Origin: Caballeronia sp. TF1N1 | Lineage (GTDB): Bacteria; Pseudomonadota; Gammaproteobacteria; Burkholderiales; Burkholderiaceae | Length of the DNA stretch: 64,000 bases | Assembly: GCF_022878925.1 (NCBI RefSeq) | Contig: NZ_CP084626.1 | Location: forward strand, 434,001-498,000 | Direction of reading: 5' to 3' | In this document: positions 9,897-20,379 of the stretch, piece by piece | Layout: the number at the start of each line of letters is the position of its first letter | How positions within the stretch are numbered: position 1 is the stretch's first letter | Program-made: the position numbers and the translations under genes | Notes under the pieces: model-generated | Databases searched by the model: none | What the model saw: the letters and a program-made list of their open reading frames with translations, nothing else | Told to the model about the DNA's origin: nothing

Positions 9897-9931
9897 GCAA
9901 AAAGCCGCTGATCCTTGCGGAACAGCGGCTT
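9897..9931 (-). terminator. Displaced terminator of tRNA-Met
   Basis: A 9-bp stem (9902-9910 with 9923-9931) is followed on the minus strand by TTTTTGC. It lies 10 bp beyond the att repeat at 9942. Read on the minus strand it would end the tRNA-Met transcript if the island were absent. No other minus-strand gene ends here, so it is best explained as the tRNA's original terminator, now 43 kb away from it. Confidence 0.75.
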
Positions 9932-9941
9932 CTTTTGATGC

Positions 9942-9958
9942 TGGTGGCGAATCAGGGA
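9942..9958. repeat. Distal attachment-site repeat of the island
   Basis: 17-bp sequence TGGTGGCGAATCAGGGA, identical to the last 17 nt (including CCA) of tRNA-Met at 52915-52931. Identity stops immediately on both sides. Confidence 0.9.
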
Positions 9959-10380
9959 GGGCAACCCACCCAGGGCGATTCGCCAACCAAATCAATCGCT
10001 TGGCGCTAGAAAGCCAAAAGTTTGCCAAAATAAGGGTGGCTCACCATCAGTATCACGTGACGTCATCACTTACGCAAGTCTGGAAAGCTCCTCAGCTAAC
10101 CGTCCTCCGCCTGTTCCAACGGCTCAGAAATAGAGCGCGTGCGTTTCGAAGGTGCCATGGGGAGACCGCGACGTGCGTGCGAATCGTCTCGTGTTACTCT
10201 CTTTGCTAATCGTTGAGAGTTGTGTGCGGCAATTGAAAAAAACTGCGGAGGTGTTTTCGCGAGAGACATCGCTTGGAGTGCTTTATGTGGTTGGCTGGAG
10301 AATGTAGTGACGACAGCCGACAATCGCTACACGAACTTAATATTGAGCTTCGTGACATATAGAATGAGAGTCGAGAGAAA
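9959..10380. other. Left island end, non-coding
   Basis: About 420 bp between the att repeat and the first island gene. It includes the start of the A+T-richer segment. A GGCGATTCGCC near 9980 loosely mirrors the att repeat. A TGACGTCA palindrome lies near 10057. I see no supported gene or RNA. Confidence 0.5.
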
Positions 10381-11100
10381 ATGGCCACTCTTGTTGAAAA
10401 CTTCAAGTTAAAAATTTTTCCTAGCTTTATGACGTGGTTCACGGTTTGTTGCGTAACGTTTTTTATATCCGGGATTTTTAGCGGCAAGGGCGATGTTCTT
10501 GATTTTCCAGGTATTGAGGTCATACAAAGATTTGATGAGCCACTCTTCATCTTCATTTTTCCTATTGTTGCTGGATTGTTTTGGTCGTTGATTGACGCGG
10601 TCTCTTCGGTCGTGCTGGGGCTTGTTGTTCTTTGGGAAAGGTTGAAGGCTTGGGTGGTGCGATTGATGATAAGAAGAACTGCTGCCCCGAAAAATAATTT
10701 GCTCGCAGTAATATCGGGAGGTGGTTCCAATAAGCAAGTCAAATTGATGTTTGCGAAAGAGTCTATATCTCAATTCATCGCGCTAGGCTCGATCGAGATG
10801 TCAATAAGTGTTTTGTCAATGCTGTTGAAAACATTAGTTAATGCGCCTATTCTTTGGCGCACTATTTTCAATGGCGCGTGGCCGGCGATGCTGCTCTGGG
10901 TGATAGCATTGTTCTGGGATTGGCGCCTCTCGGCATCTTCAATCGCTGCTGTCGGGGTGGCATCCGTTGTGCCTCAAGGACAGCCTGGTCAAACGGTGGC
11001 AGGAGCTACGCCAAATCCAAGCATCACCCCGGCGTCTTCACAAAGTGGTTCATCCGGAACGCAAGCGAATAAGCCGGGCGGTGGGGGCGCAGTGCCGTGA
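10381..11100 (+). CDS. Membrane protein of unknown function, atypical composition
   Basis: 239-residue protein with hydrophobic segments near residues 14-33, 55-85 and 160-182, separated by a cytoplasmic-like basic loop (LMIRRTAAPKNN). It ends in a low-complexity Ser/Gly/Pro/Thr tail. The gene and its upstream region are visibly richer in A+T than anything around them, which suggests a separate acquisition. GAGAG sits just upstream of the ATG. I do not recognise a family. It stands alone at the left end of the island, beside the CBASS operon, so a defence-related or exclusion role is possible but not shown. Confidence 0.7.
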   Translation: MATLVENFKLKIFPSFMTWFTVCCVTFFISGIFSGKGDVLDFPGIEVIQRFDEPLFIFIFPIVAGLFWSLIDAVSSVVLGLVVLWERLKAWVVRLMIRRTAAPKNNLLAVISGGGSNKQVKLMFAKESISQFIALGSIEMSISVLSMLLKTLVNAPILWRTIFNGAWPAMLLWVIALFWDWRLSASSIAAVGVASVVPQGQPGQTVAGATPNPSITPASSQSGSSGTQANKPGGGGAVP

Positions 11101-11103
11101 CTT

Positions 11104-11232
11104 TTAGAGATTGAAATAAACTCTAATGGCAAGGCCCGCTAACCCCATGAGGACTACGGTCAAGGCAGTTGCTCGGTCAGTCATGTGGAGGCGAGATCTC
11201 ACGGTCCTAAACATTGTCTTTACGTCCATCAT
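11104..11232 (-). CDS. Possible 42-residue membrane peptide
   Basis: A short reading convergent with the membrane gene: MMDVKTMFRTVRSRLHM, then a hydrophobic stretch ALTVVLMGLAGLAIRVYF at the C terminus, which looks like a tail anchor. There is no ribosome site ahead of the ATG and no neighbour context, so this is a weak call that could be chance. Confidence 0.25.
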   Translation of the reverse strand: MMDVKTMFRTVRSRLHMTDRATALTVVLMGLAGLAIRVYFNL

Positions 11233-11887
11233 TTTCGAATAACAGTCGGAGGCCGAAGGGGGGTGATTATAAGAAAGCGCTCGGCCTTTGCAACCTCGCA
11301 AAAGAAATTGGCGACGGACGGTCTGCGCCTCTTTTCTTCTGCCGAATGTCCCTGCCGATACAGTTCAGACTGGCTGATCCGCTCAACTTTTTTGGCATTC
11401 GATTTTTGGCCTGTGCATACGAGAGCCCGTCATATTTTCGTGCGCTCTACAGGTCGATCGTGCTCGACGCTAACCAATGCGCACTGTTATTATCGGAGCA
11501 GAAATCAAGAAACCGCACGGCCGCTAGTGTCGATCAACTGACCGAAGAGGAGCCCATCCCATCGCTTAGAAAGCGGAAGGCAACGCGCAGGCTGGGCCTT
11601 GTGTGGGAGTGCGACGAGTTTGCTGCGCGCCTCCGGTTAGGTCGCGGAGGGACTTCAAACTCGTGCTATGAGGGGGTCTTTTCACTTCCCTCTCGTTTGG
11701 AGATTTCCGGTGCTGCTATCGATTAAACAATTCCGCGCAAAATGCGGTGGTGCTTTTTTCAATGTCAGGTCTGCCGCAAGCCGATGAACGGCGAGCTGCC
11801 GGTCAGTTCTCACGCTCTAGGACAGGAGACCGTCGATGATGTCCTGCGAACTTAACCCGTCTTTTTCAGCTCGCTCGGCGAGATCTC
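11233..11887. other. Intergenic region without a supported gene
   Basis: About 650 bp between the left-end membrane gene and Cap3. A plus-strand open frame at 11214-11726 exists, but it has no ribosome site, no domain and an unconvincing composition. I see no repeat or clear hairpin. Confidence 0.5.
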
Positions 11888-12397
11888 TTATTCGCTCGCG
11901 CTCGCATGAGTCCAGCGTTCAATCCCATCCGAGCTGCCGCTATAAAAAGCGACCCCGCTTTCGCCGCTTTCGGTGCCTTGGATCAGCATAAAGAGGACAT
12001 TGACGCGCAATCGTGATTTCGCGAGCAATCGCGAAAGCGCGTCGGTGTCGTCGCGCGACGCGGTTGGTCGCGGCTCGGGATGTGTGTGCCACTCTCCTAG
12101 ATAGACCAATCCTCGCTGAACGCAACGGTCGATTTCTCGTTGCGCTGAGATCGGATCAGACCGAAACGACGTCCGGGTTCGTTCGTCCTCGCGGCGTGGC
12201 CCATTGGCTTCCAAAATTTGAATAACTGAGCCATCAACGGATCCGAACAGTTGTCCCCCAGCTTCTCGCGCACAGGCGCGAATCTGTCGATATCGACGAA
12301 GATGCGCCAATGCCTCCGTCGCTATCTCAACATGTTGGTCGAATCGTTCGTGGCGAATGAGCAAGGGCCGCCCCAGCATTTCAGCTAACGCGGCCAT
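11888..12397 (-). CDS. cap3: CBASS Cap3, JAB/JAMM-family deconjugating peptidase
   Basis: 169-residue JAB (Mov34/MPN) metalloprotease. The zinc site reads EWHTHPEPRPTASRDD near residues 102-117: His104, His106, then Ser114 and Asp117 at exactly the JAMM H-x-H-x7-S-x2-D spacing. A glutamate in the REAGGQLFG segment near residue 45 would be the catalytic acid. In type II CBASS, Cap3 cleaves the conjugate made by Cap2 and so limits cyclase priming. It is the last gene of the operon, and its ATG lies inside the 3' end of cap2 (13-nt overlap). Confidence 0.92.
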   Translation of the reverse strand: MAALAEMLGRPLLIRHERFDQHVEIATEALAHLRRYRQIRACAREAGGQLFGSVDGSVIQILEANGPRREDERTRTSFRSDPISAQREIDRCVQRGLVYLGEWHTHPEPRPTASRDDTDALSRLLAKSRLRVNVLFMLIQGTESGESGVAFYSGSSDGIERWTHASASE

Positions 12398-14118
12398 GGC
12401 ATTTCTCGCTCAGTCATGCCCGCGTCGAACGTCGTTGCCAGAGTGGCTCCCGATCTGGCAACGCGGTCGCGATCGCCAAGCCAGACGCGATAGGTCGACG
12501 CGGCGCGACGGCCCATCAAAGAATCGAGCGCGAGACGAGTGGCCAGCGCAACGGTGTTAAGCATGTCGAGCGCGCTGTAAGGCTGAAACGACGTTCCGCA
12601 TCCTGCTTCGGTGACGGTCCCGACCGACGATGGCCAGTTCGACGTCATAGCCAGTTTAGGTCGCCCGGCGATGTCGAACAGCTCCGTCAGGTCGGTGTCG
12701 GAAACCAGAAGCGCTGCATGGCCGGCGCAGGCAAGCTCTTCGGCCCACGCGACCAACCACGGGCGTTTGACTGCGGCTCTTTTGCGGCGTTCGTTCACGC
12801 GGATGTCGGTCGGCAAGAACAATCCAGCCGTGATCACCAAATCCGCCGCGTCGATTTTCACAAGTTGGTCTTCTGGCAACTGCTCGTAGCGTTGGTCGAA
12901 CGAGCAGGCTTGCCGGATGGTGGGAAAGTCCCTTTTCAGCTTCTTGGCCAATCCGCTCGCCTTCTTGCCGCCAGTCTCTGCGGAGCCAAGCACATGACGC
13001 GAAGTGTTTTCTGAGGCCAAGGTGTCATGGTCGATCAGCATCAGATTGCCAACGCCGGATTGCGTGAGCAGGCGGGCGATTTCAGCCCCCAAAGCGCCGC
13101 ACCCGATCAATGCGACGGTCTTTTCAGCGAGAATGGCCGCCGCCGGATTGTGGTCGCGACCATGAACCCAAGAGTGGTCCGCTCTCACGACCTGCACACG
13201 CTCGACTCGACGACCGGAGTAGGCGGGCAGAACACGAACGTCTGGCAGTCGTGCGCCCGGTCGAAACCCTTTCCACATGTCCCTCTTCGAGGGGCACTGT
13301 AATTGGACTGCGACAAACACCGCGCCTGTCTTAGTCGGCATGCCCAGCAGAACGGGGAAAAAGCGCGGAGGATCGAGCATCGGAAGGATTTGCTCGCAAC
13401 CGATCAGCCTAAGCAGATCGCTCCCGGTCGATGGGTATTGCGCGGGGACCAGCGCTTCGTCAAGCATCGCGAACCACGCGCGCATCGGCTTTGGCGCATC
13501 GCCAATGTTGGAATGACGGAACCAAGACAATAGCTGAGTTTCCGAATCTGCAAAGACAAAGGCGCCTCGGTGATTCGCATAAAAAATAGCGCGAGAAACG
13601 CCCGCGGGAGGGAATAGCGATCGCCAAGATTTTGTGTCGCCCGATTCGCGTTCCCAATAGGACAGCGCTTCGCGTTGGAATTCCGCTTTGCGCGCGGCTT
13701 CGTCCATCGAAAAGAGCATTGCGGCGTCCGTCACAGCCCGCTTAAGGCGCTCATCGATTGGGAGCCCGAGAGGTTGACTGGCCAGACACAGCATCCCTTT
13801 TCCTTCCACATGTGGCCATCGCTCCGCCAAGCGGCCTTCGGCTTGCGGCGCGCACACGCGAAATTGCGAGAAAGGAAAGACGTCATCAATGAGCAAAATC
13901 ACGTGGTCGACGCGAGGATGCAAGTGCTCGCCGAGGGGCATGTCGAGCTTCCAAGCGCCCGCGATCGGGAAGGAGCCCGCGAGCTTCGCCTGAAGTCCGG
14001 CCACCTCTCGTCCGCGCAGCTTGCGCCATTCGTCGGGCCACATGTGCCGCAGCGTGTTCTCGATGGCGCGCCCGGCAGACGACGCGCTGGCCGCTGGCGT
14101 TATTGGAGACGAGCTCAA
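12385..14118 (-). CDS. cap2: CBASS Cap2, E2-E1 ubiquitin-transfer-like fusion
   Basis: 577-residue protein with an N-terminal E2-like domain and a C-terminal E1-like adenylating domain. The E2 active-site region reads WPHVEGKGMLCLA, with candidate catalytic Cys111. The E1 half has the nucleotide-binding ALIGCGALGAE (GCGALG at 339-344), the following VGNLMLIDHD, and a candidate E1 cysteine in TEAGCGTS (Cys507). In type II CBASS this enzyme conjugates the C terminus of the cyclase to targets and raises its activity. The TTG start at 14118 overlaps the cyclase stop (TTGA), so translation is coupled. Confidence 0.94.
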   Translation of the reverse strand: MSSSPITPAASASSAGRAIENTLRHMWPDEWRKLRGREVAGLQAKLAGSFPIAGAWKLDMPLGEHLHPRVDHVILLIDDVFPFSQFRVCAPQAEGRLAERWPHVEGKGMLCLASQPLGLPIDERLKRAVTDAAMLFSMDEAARKAEFQREALSYWERESGDTKSWRSLFPPAGVSRAIFYANHRGAFVFADSETQLLSWFRHSNIGDAPKPMRAWFAMLDEALVPAQYPSTGSDLLRLIGCEQILPMLDPPRFFPVLLGMPTKTGAVFVAVQLQCPSKRDMWKGFRPGARLPDVRVLPAYSGRRVERVQVVRADHSWVHGRDHNPAAAILAEKTVALIGCGALGAEIARLLTQSGVGNLMLIDHDTLASENTSRHVLGSAETGGKKASGLAKKLKRDFPTIRQACSFDQRYEQLPEDQLVKIDAADLVITAGLFLPTDIRVNERRKRAAVKRPWLVAWAEELACAGHAALLVSDTDLTELFDIAGRPKLAMTSNWPSSVGTVTEAGCGTSFQPYSALDMLNTVALATRLALDSLMGRRAASTYRVWLGDRDRVARSGATLATTFDAGMTEREMPWPR

Positions 14119-15146
14119 CCGAATCTTCCGCCGCCGTCATCGCGCCGATCAAGCGCTTCTGTGGAGACAACAACGCGCGACTTGTTTCCGCCGCCTCCGC
14201 CGTTGGAGGGCGAGGGCTGTCTGGAAAAGAAGCTCGTCGCGAAGGTTTCGTCCCATGCAGCCCGCGCCTCGCCGCGTGTCGGCTCGTCGTCCAAGACGAG
14301 CAATGTGTCGAGAGCTTCGGCCAATTTGTCGCGCAAGAACGCAGCTTTCGCGTCGCCCTCTTTCGCAAGCGGCGTCTCCCCGACGGGATGCTCGACCACA
14401 AGGGATCGCTTCAAGCGAGCGTGGACTTTCTCCCATGTGTCGCGCAGCGACTGGTCGTCGCGGTCTTTGGCCGGGACGAACTCGTCGCAAACAAGGCGCG
14501 AAATCATTATTCCGCTGCCCGTCCTTTCCTTCCAGTCTTTGCGGCTTCGCGCGTAGAACTTTGTCAGCCTCACGACCTTGCGCAGTTGTTTCGCGTTGTC
14601 GCCAGCGTTCGCCACGTGGTCTTGGAACCACCGCGTAACCTTTCGGGCATCAGAGAGCTCCCACGCATTTTCACTGGCGAGCTCGTGCTTTGTGGTCTTT
14701 CCCCCGTGGCTGTCGATATCGACAAACGTCCGATACACGGGAATGTCAATGTGATAGCCCTGCGGATAGGGTTGCCGAACGCAATTGCGGTGCACCTCGG
14801 CGTCGTTCGCCATGCGTTGGTCTTGGGCAAGCGCGTCTCGCACTCTTTCTTTGGCTTCCCGCGGGGTCAGCGCGCGGCCATCGGCGTCGACGAGGTCGCC
14901 TTCTTTGAAATACGCGCCGTCGTCGATGTCGTATTCGTTATCAGCGTCCTGAACCATTGTGTGCATCGCGTAGGACCCTTGCGAGTGATGGTCAGGCAAG
15001 GGATGCCCGTCGCGGCCCAAACCTTTCTCCAGCCGTGTTCGCCCGCTGTTGCGACGGTCGTGCATTGCTTGGCGTTGGCTTTGAGCTAGCGTGACTTTCT
15101 CGCCGTGAAAGGCGCTCATTTCTTTATGGCAATCAAACATGGTCAT
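14115..15146 (-). CDS. cdnA: CBASS CD-NTase, DncV-like cyclic-dinucleotide synthase
   Basis: 343-residue nucleotidyltransferase. The signature GSYAMHT at 57-63 with EYDIDDGAYF at 71-80 (Asp73, Asp75), and a third acidic position in YHIDIPVYR (Asp134), is the DncV/clade A pattern. Such enzymes make cyclic dinucleotides (DncV makes 3',3'-cGAMP) when triggered by phage infection. The C terminus ends in GGGRFG; a terminal glycine fits conjugation by Cap2. I use the ATG at 15146 because it overlaps the CapV stop (ATGA). The product nucleotide is an inference from the family and from the CapV effector beside it. Confidence 0.93.
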   Translation of the reverse strand: MTMFDCHKEMSAFHGEKVTLAQSQRQAMHDRRNSGRTRLEKGLGRDGHPLPDHHSQGSYAMHTMVQDADNEYDIDDGAYFKEGDLVDADGRALTPREAKERVRDALAQDQRMANDAEVHRNCVRQPYPQGYHIDIPVYRTFVDIDSHGGKTTKHELASENAWELSDARKVTRWFQDHVANAGDNAKQLRKVVRLTKFYARSRKDWKERTGSGIMISRLVCDEFVPAKDRDDQSLRDTWEKVHARLKRSLVVEHPVGETPLAKEGDAKAAFLRDKLAEALDTLLVLDDEPTRGEARAAWDETFATSFFSRQPSPSNGGGGGNKSRVVVSTEALDRRDDGGGRFG

Positions 15147-16240
15147 TCGCTCGGGTTGTTCCCGATGCGTGTCCTGAACGCATCGAGAAAGGCTGCTGCG
15201 GCCGGTTCGCCGCGATCGGCAGAGGCCCACAGGAAATCAACATCAGACACCGCTTGGCGCGCCAGAGCGTTCAAAACTTTCGGGCGAGCGTCGTCCATGT
15301 TGGAAAGATAATTTCGAAGCTCGTTGGACGGGCACTGAGCGGGCAGGCGCCACCCACCGCTGCCGGCGCCGCGCAACTCTAGGATTTTTTTCGCGATGTA
15401 GTCGTATCCAACAGCTTGCGCGTTTATCGACGCTTCCATTATTTTGAGGCCAGCTTTCCAGCCGCCTGCGCCTCGAAAACGCTTGCTGTCGGGGATTTCT
15501 TCGCCGCCTTGCGCGGGGAGAGAGCCAAGCATGAAAAGGTGGATCGGGCGGTCGCCTTGGCTTGCTGCTGCGCAGATTTCAATCGCTTCGATCGCGCCAA
15601 GCGCGCCCGGGTTGTTCGCCCAAAGGCCACCGTCTGTGTAGACGACGCCCACGCCGTTGTCCGGCTCGGTCAGCGAGGCGAGCGCGCGCAAAATCGGCGC
15701 CGCGGTGCTCGCCATGCAGGCGTCAACGAGAGTTCGGTGATCATCGCGGCCGTTCAAGCGCTGAATGTGCCGCGTCTTGAACACAACCGCCGCGTGCCGC
15801 GCCATGTCCACTGTTGGAATCGCCAACGCGATTCCTCGTCTATCGAGCACTTGCGCGAATGTCGTTTCACCCAGCTCGGCGGTCAGCGCTTCCTTCAAAG
15901 CGGCCTCGCCGCTGCGATTCCCGAAGCCACACGCCCTCAAGATGTCGCCGATCACCGGAATGGCTCGAAATCGCTGGCCGGGGAAAATGCTCTGGCCATG
16001 CGTTTCGTAGAGTTTCCGAACATCTCGCGGGCTCTTGCCCGCCGCAAGCGCGCACGCAACTATGGCTCCCGTGCTCGTCCCCACCAACAGGTCGAAGACG
16101 CTGCCAGCATCGATCGGAGGAAATCCCGGATTTGAGTTGGCCATCCGAGAGATCACAGAGTCCAAGTAAGCCGCTTGGTAGACGCCTCGCATGCCTCCGC
16201 CGTCGAGACACAGGACTGTAAAAGGGCGTGCTGGCATCAT
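15143..16240 (-). CDS. capV: CBASS effector CapV, patatin-like phospholipase
   Basis: 365-residue patatin-family lipase. The oxyanion hole DGGGMRG is at 13-19, the nucleophile elbow GTSTG at 54-58 (Ser56), and the dyad aspartate in DGG at 203-205. CapV enzymes are switched on by cyclic GMP-AMP and degrade the inner membrane, killing the infected cell. It is the first gene of the operon capV-cdnA-cap2-cap3, where all four genes overlap by a few bases. A promoter-like sequence lies 70-100 bp upstream. Confidence 0.94.
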   Translation of the reverse strand: MMPARPFTVLCLDGGGMRGVYQAAYLDSVISRMANSNPGFPPIDAGSVFDLLVGTSTGAIVACALAAGKSPRDVRKLYETHGQSIFPGQRFRAIPVIGDILRACGFGNRSGEAALKEALTAELGETTFAQVLDRRGIALAIPTVDMARHAAVVFKTRHIQRLNGRDDHRTLVDACMASTAAPILRALASLTEPDNGVGVVYTDGGLWANNPGALGAIEAIEICAAASQGDRPIHLFMLGSLPAQGGEEIPDSKRFRGAGGWKAGLKIMEASINAQAVGYDYIAKKILELRGAGSGGWRLPAQCPSNELRNYLSNMDDARPKVLNALARQAVSDVDFLWASADRGEPAAAAFLDAFRTRIGNNPSE

Positions 16241-16308
16241 GAAGCTTTCAGCGTGAAGGTTCGGAAAGGTTATTTTATACCGATCCTAGTTGTTGACCAT
16301 TCAGAGGG

Positions 16309-16339
16309 CACTATATATAGTGTTGTATGTATTTTGCAA
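16309..16339 (-). promoter_or_regulatory. Candidate CBASS promoter with palindromic -10 region
   Basis: On the minus strand TTGCAA (16334-16339) is followed after 18 bp by TATAGT (16310-16315), upstream of capV. The -10 lies inside a perfect 14-bp palindrome CACTATATATAGTG (16309-16322), a plausible repressor operator. Prediction from sequence only. Confidence 0.5.
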
Positions 16340-16503
16340 CATATAATAAGTGCCGAATTGACCAAGAGCGCCACCGTCGAGTCCGACGATATCCTTTCAG
16401 GGCGTTGCGTAGTTTGTGGGACTGGAGGCGGGGACGCTGGACGCGAATAGTCGGCAAATCCGATCGTCCGCCAATGCAGAGCGCGACCCAAGGCTTTCAT
16501 TGC

Positions 16504-18668
16504 CTATAGATTCCGAGCGCCATCACAGCTTGGAAATCTAGCGCATCCCCAAAATTGGTTCCCCGCGTTCCGGCCTCGACGCGCGGTTTGAAGACGCATA
16601 GCCGACGAGCACTTGGGACAAAGCGGAGGTTTGACTGCCTGCGACGCCTGAGCGGGCGCAGGCGTGATTCGAGGCGAGGCCGGCGGGGGCGCCGGCCGCT
16701 TCGGGAGGACAATCTCGACAGGTTGCGTCGGCGGAGGCGCGATGCCCAGCTGTTCGCAGTGGCGCCGCGCCGCTTCGCGGTTTTCGAGAGCCTCTTTGAG
16801 CGGAGGAAACGCCATCGGGTTGGCCGCGGCGAGCTTCGCCGGCGCCATTTTCAGGTTGGCGAGGCCCGCCCGCAGCTTGCTTTCGATGGCGACGCGTTTT
16901 GCCGCCCACGCCGATTTCGCCGCGCTCTCGGCCTGCGCGTCGGAGGCGTCGCGCAGCGTGTTGTATCGAAAGTTTTTCTCGTGGCTCTGGCGCCACGCGA
17001 GGAGCTTCGCCGTGTAGGCCTCGCCGAAGCCGGGCACGAGCAAGACCGCTCCGCGCGTGATGTCGTTCGCGGTCTCGATGCCGAAGGACGCCAGCGTCGC
17101 CGTTTTGGCTGGCCCAATGCCGGAGATTTTCGCGCGCCGAATCAGGAACCCGTCGAGATAGGCAGCCCGTTGCCGCGACTCGCGCGAGCTCTGCAAATCG
17201 GCGAGGGCGCGCGCAAGCTCTTGGTCAAGCGCTCGATGCTGGCCGACGGCGCTTTCGAGGTCTGCCCGCAGGGCCAAGGCGTCCACGTAGCCAATGCGCC
17301 TTAGCCAGTCGACGGCGGCGGCTCGCGCCTGCTCGTCGGCGGCGACGAACGCCTTCTTCAACGGCTCAGGGTCGACCTTCGCCGCCGCCGCAGAAATGGC
17401 CGCGGCCAAACCGCACGCGAGCCACAAGCCGAACAGCTTCGGCGCGAAGGCCAACGCGATCAAAGCCGGAATGATCCAAAACAAGCGCGCGTTTCTCCGC
17501 TTCCGCCGCTCCGCCAAGGCGTCTTGCGCGGTCGGCTTCGAGACGCCCGCGTCGGCGCACGACGAGGGGATGAGATCCTCCGGGCGTGGCAGCGCGAGCG
17601 CCTTGAGGGCCGCCCAAACGCCGTCGACGTCGAAATGATTGGCGCCGGATTGCGCCGTCGACGGGAAGGACAAGGCCGGGAACATGTCGATGCCCGACTG
17701 GGCGAGCAGCCGGCACCACGGGCACTCGCCGGAGGATCGCGGAAACCAGTGGGCGGGAACCGCCGCGCATTGCCGCAGGTCGCCTTCGAGCCCGTTGAGC
17801 AAATTGACCCACTGCGCGGCGGTTGGGCGCTTGGCGGGGTCGCCGCCGAAGGCGGCCTCGAACGCGGCGATCAGCGGAGCCGGAAAGTCTTCAAGCCGGA
17901 TCGAGCCCGGAGGAGGAATCGTTCGGGTTTGCGCCCGGCGGGCGATCGAAAAGGCGAAGCGGTTTTGCGCGATCGACTCGCCGAGGCTCAGATCGGCGTC
18001 CGAGCAGCGGCCGGCATAGGGATGCCGGCCCATTGCCAACATCTGGAAAATCGCGACGGCGAGCCCGAAATGGTCATGCGCCTTCGTCCGCTCGATCTGT
18101 CCCAGGCGCGCGCCGTGCAGCTCGGGCGGCGTGAAGTCCTCGGTGCCGACGATGCATCGATGCAGCCGGCCTTGCGCCCGGAACTGGAAGCTGTCGGCGT
18201 CGATCAGCGCCACGGTCGCGCTCGTGCTGACCAGCACGCCCGAATGGTTGAAGTCGCCAATGACGCAATCCATGTCATGGACCGCGGCGACGGCGCGCGC
18301 GACGTTGGCTGCCGCCCGCGCGAGGAATCGATAGTCCGCGCTCGGAAATTGAATCTTCCGGGACTTCGGCCCATAGAGCTCGTGAATGGGGCGGTGCTTG
18401 GACACCAACCGCATGACGAAGCCGGCGAAGCGCCCCGACTCGTCGGCGGCGATTTCCAGCGGAAAGGCGACCAGGCTCGTTCGCTCCGACAGCCGGCTCC
18501 CCACCATCGCCGCCACTTTGTCCTCGCGAGGCGCGCGCAGGTCGCTCTTGTAGAGCTTGACGGCCTCGCCCGGGCGGCCTTCGATGAAATAGACGTCGCC
18601 CTCGCCGCCGCGGCCTAGCAGGCCGCCGAGCCGCGCTCTCTTTCCCGAAATCAAGACAGACGGCGCGC

Positions 18669-18672
<4 letters not shown>
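16504..18672 (-). CDS. YegI-like protein kinase with HhH and C-terminal zinc ribbon (TerY-P triad)
   Basis: 722-residue protein. Residues 1-300 form a eukaryotic-like kinase: Gly-rich loop [10 protein letters not shown] near residue 19, Lys in EAVKLYK, then [11 protein letters not shown] in place of the HRD-x4-N loop and LIDADSFQ in place of DFG, as in the YegI group. A hydrophobic pair near 410-440 follows. Then come a helical stretch, a helix-hairpin-helix pair ([16 protein letters not shown] and [15 protein letters not shown]), and at the C terminus a topoisomerase-type CPKC zinc ribbon. It is the last gene of the vWA-PP2C-kinase triad, and its ATG overlaps the PP2C stop (ATGA). The HhH and zinc parts suggest contact with nucleic acid. 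Substrate unknown. Confidence 0.88.
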
Positions 18673-20106
<1,434 letters not shown>

Positions 20107-20112
20107 TTATTT

Positions 20113-20379
20113 TTAAAGTCGGACAATTCCAGCAGGCAGAGTATAAAAGGGCTTTTGGGCGCCGAAAAGGAGTGTGCGCCGAAACGACAAATCATCGGAT
20201 CGTCGCAGAGCTTCGCCGCAATAGGAGCAGCGCGCCACGCCGCATGGCAATGGAATAGAACCACCTGTCGCCTCAAGCGACACCTTTCCAACACAAGTCC
20301 CAGAGAGAGCCGAATCGGTAAGTGGCGGACGACTGAGGCAAGCCAGGGGTGGGCGCAATGCACTCAATGCAGTCACCAT
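20113..20379 (-). CDS. Small Cys-rich ORF linking the STAND gene to the TerY-P triad
   Basis: 88-residue frame with cysteines at 14, 29, 46, 51 and 54, including CGVARCSYCG, which could form a small zinc knuckle, and a basic-aromatic tail. Its ATG overlaps the stop of the STAND gene (ATGGTGA), and its stop lies 18 nt before the vWA ATG, leaving just enough space for that gene's ribosome site. Position is the main argument for it being real; I recognise no family and coding composition is only moderately convincing. Confidence 0.5.
   Translation of the reverse strand: MVTALSALRPPLACLSRPPLTDSALSGTCVGKVSLEATGGSIPLPCGVARCSYCGEALRRSDDLSFRRTLLFGAQKPFYTLPAGIVRL

Noticed and set aside
10050..10066. 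CACGTG/TGACGTCA words at the left island end
   Set aside because: Only an 8-bp palindrome is exact; this is common by chance and has no context.
11214..11726. 170-residue plus-strand frame in the gap after the left-end membrane gene
   Set aside because: No ribosome site, no domain, mixed composition and no neighbour linkage.
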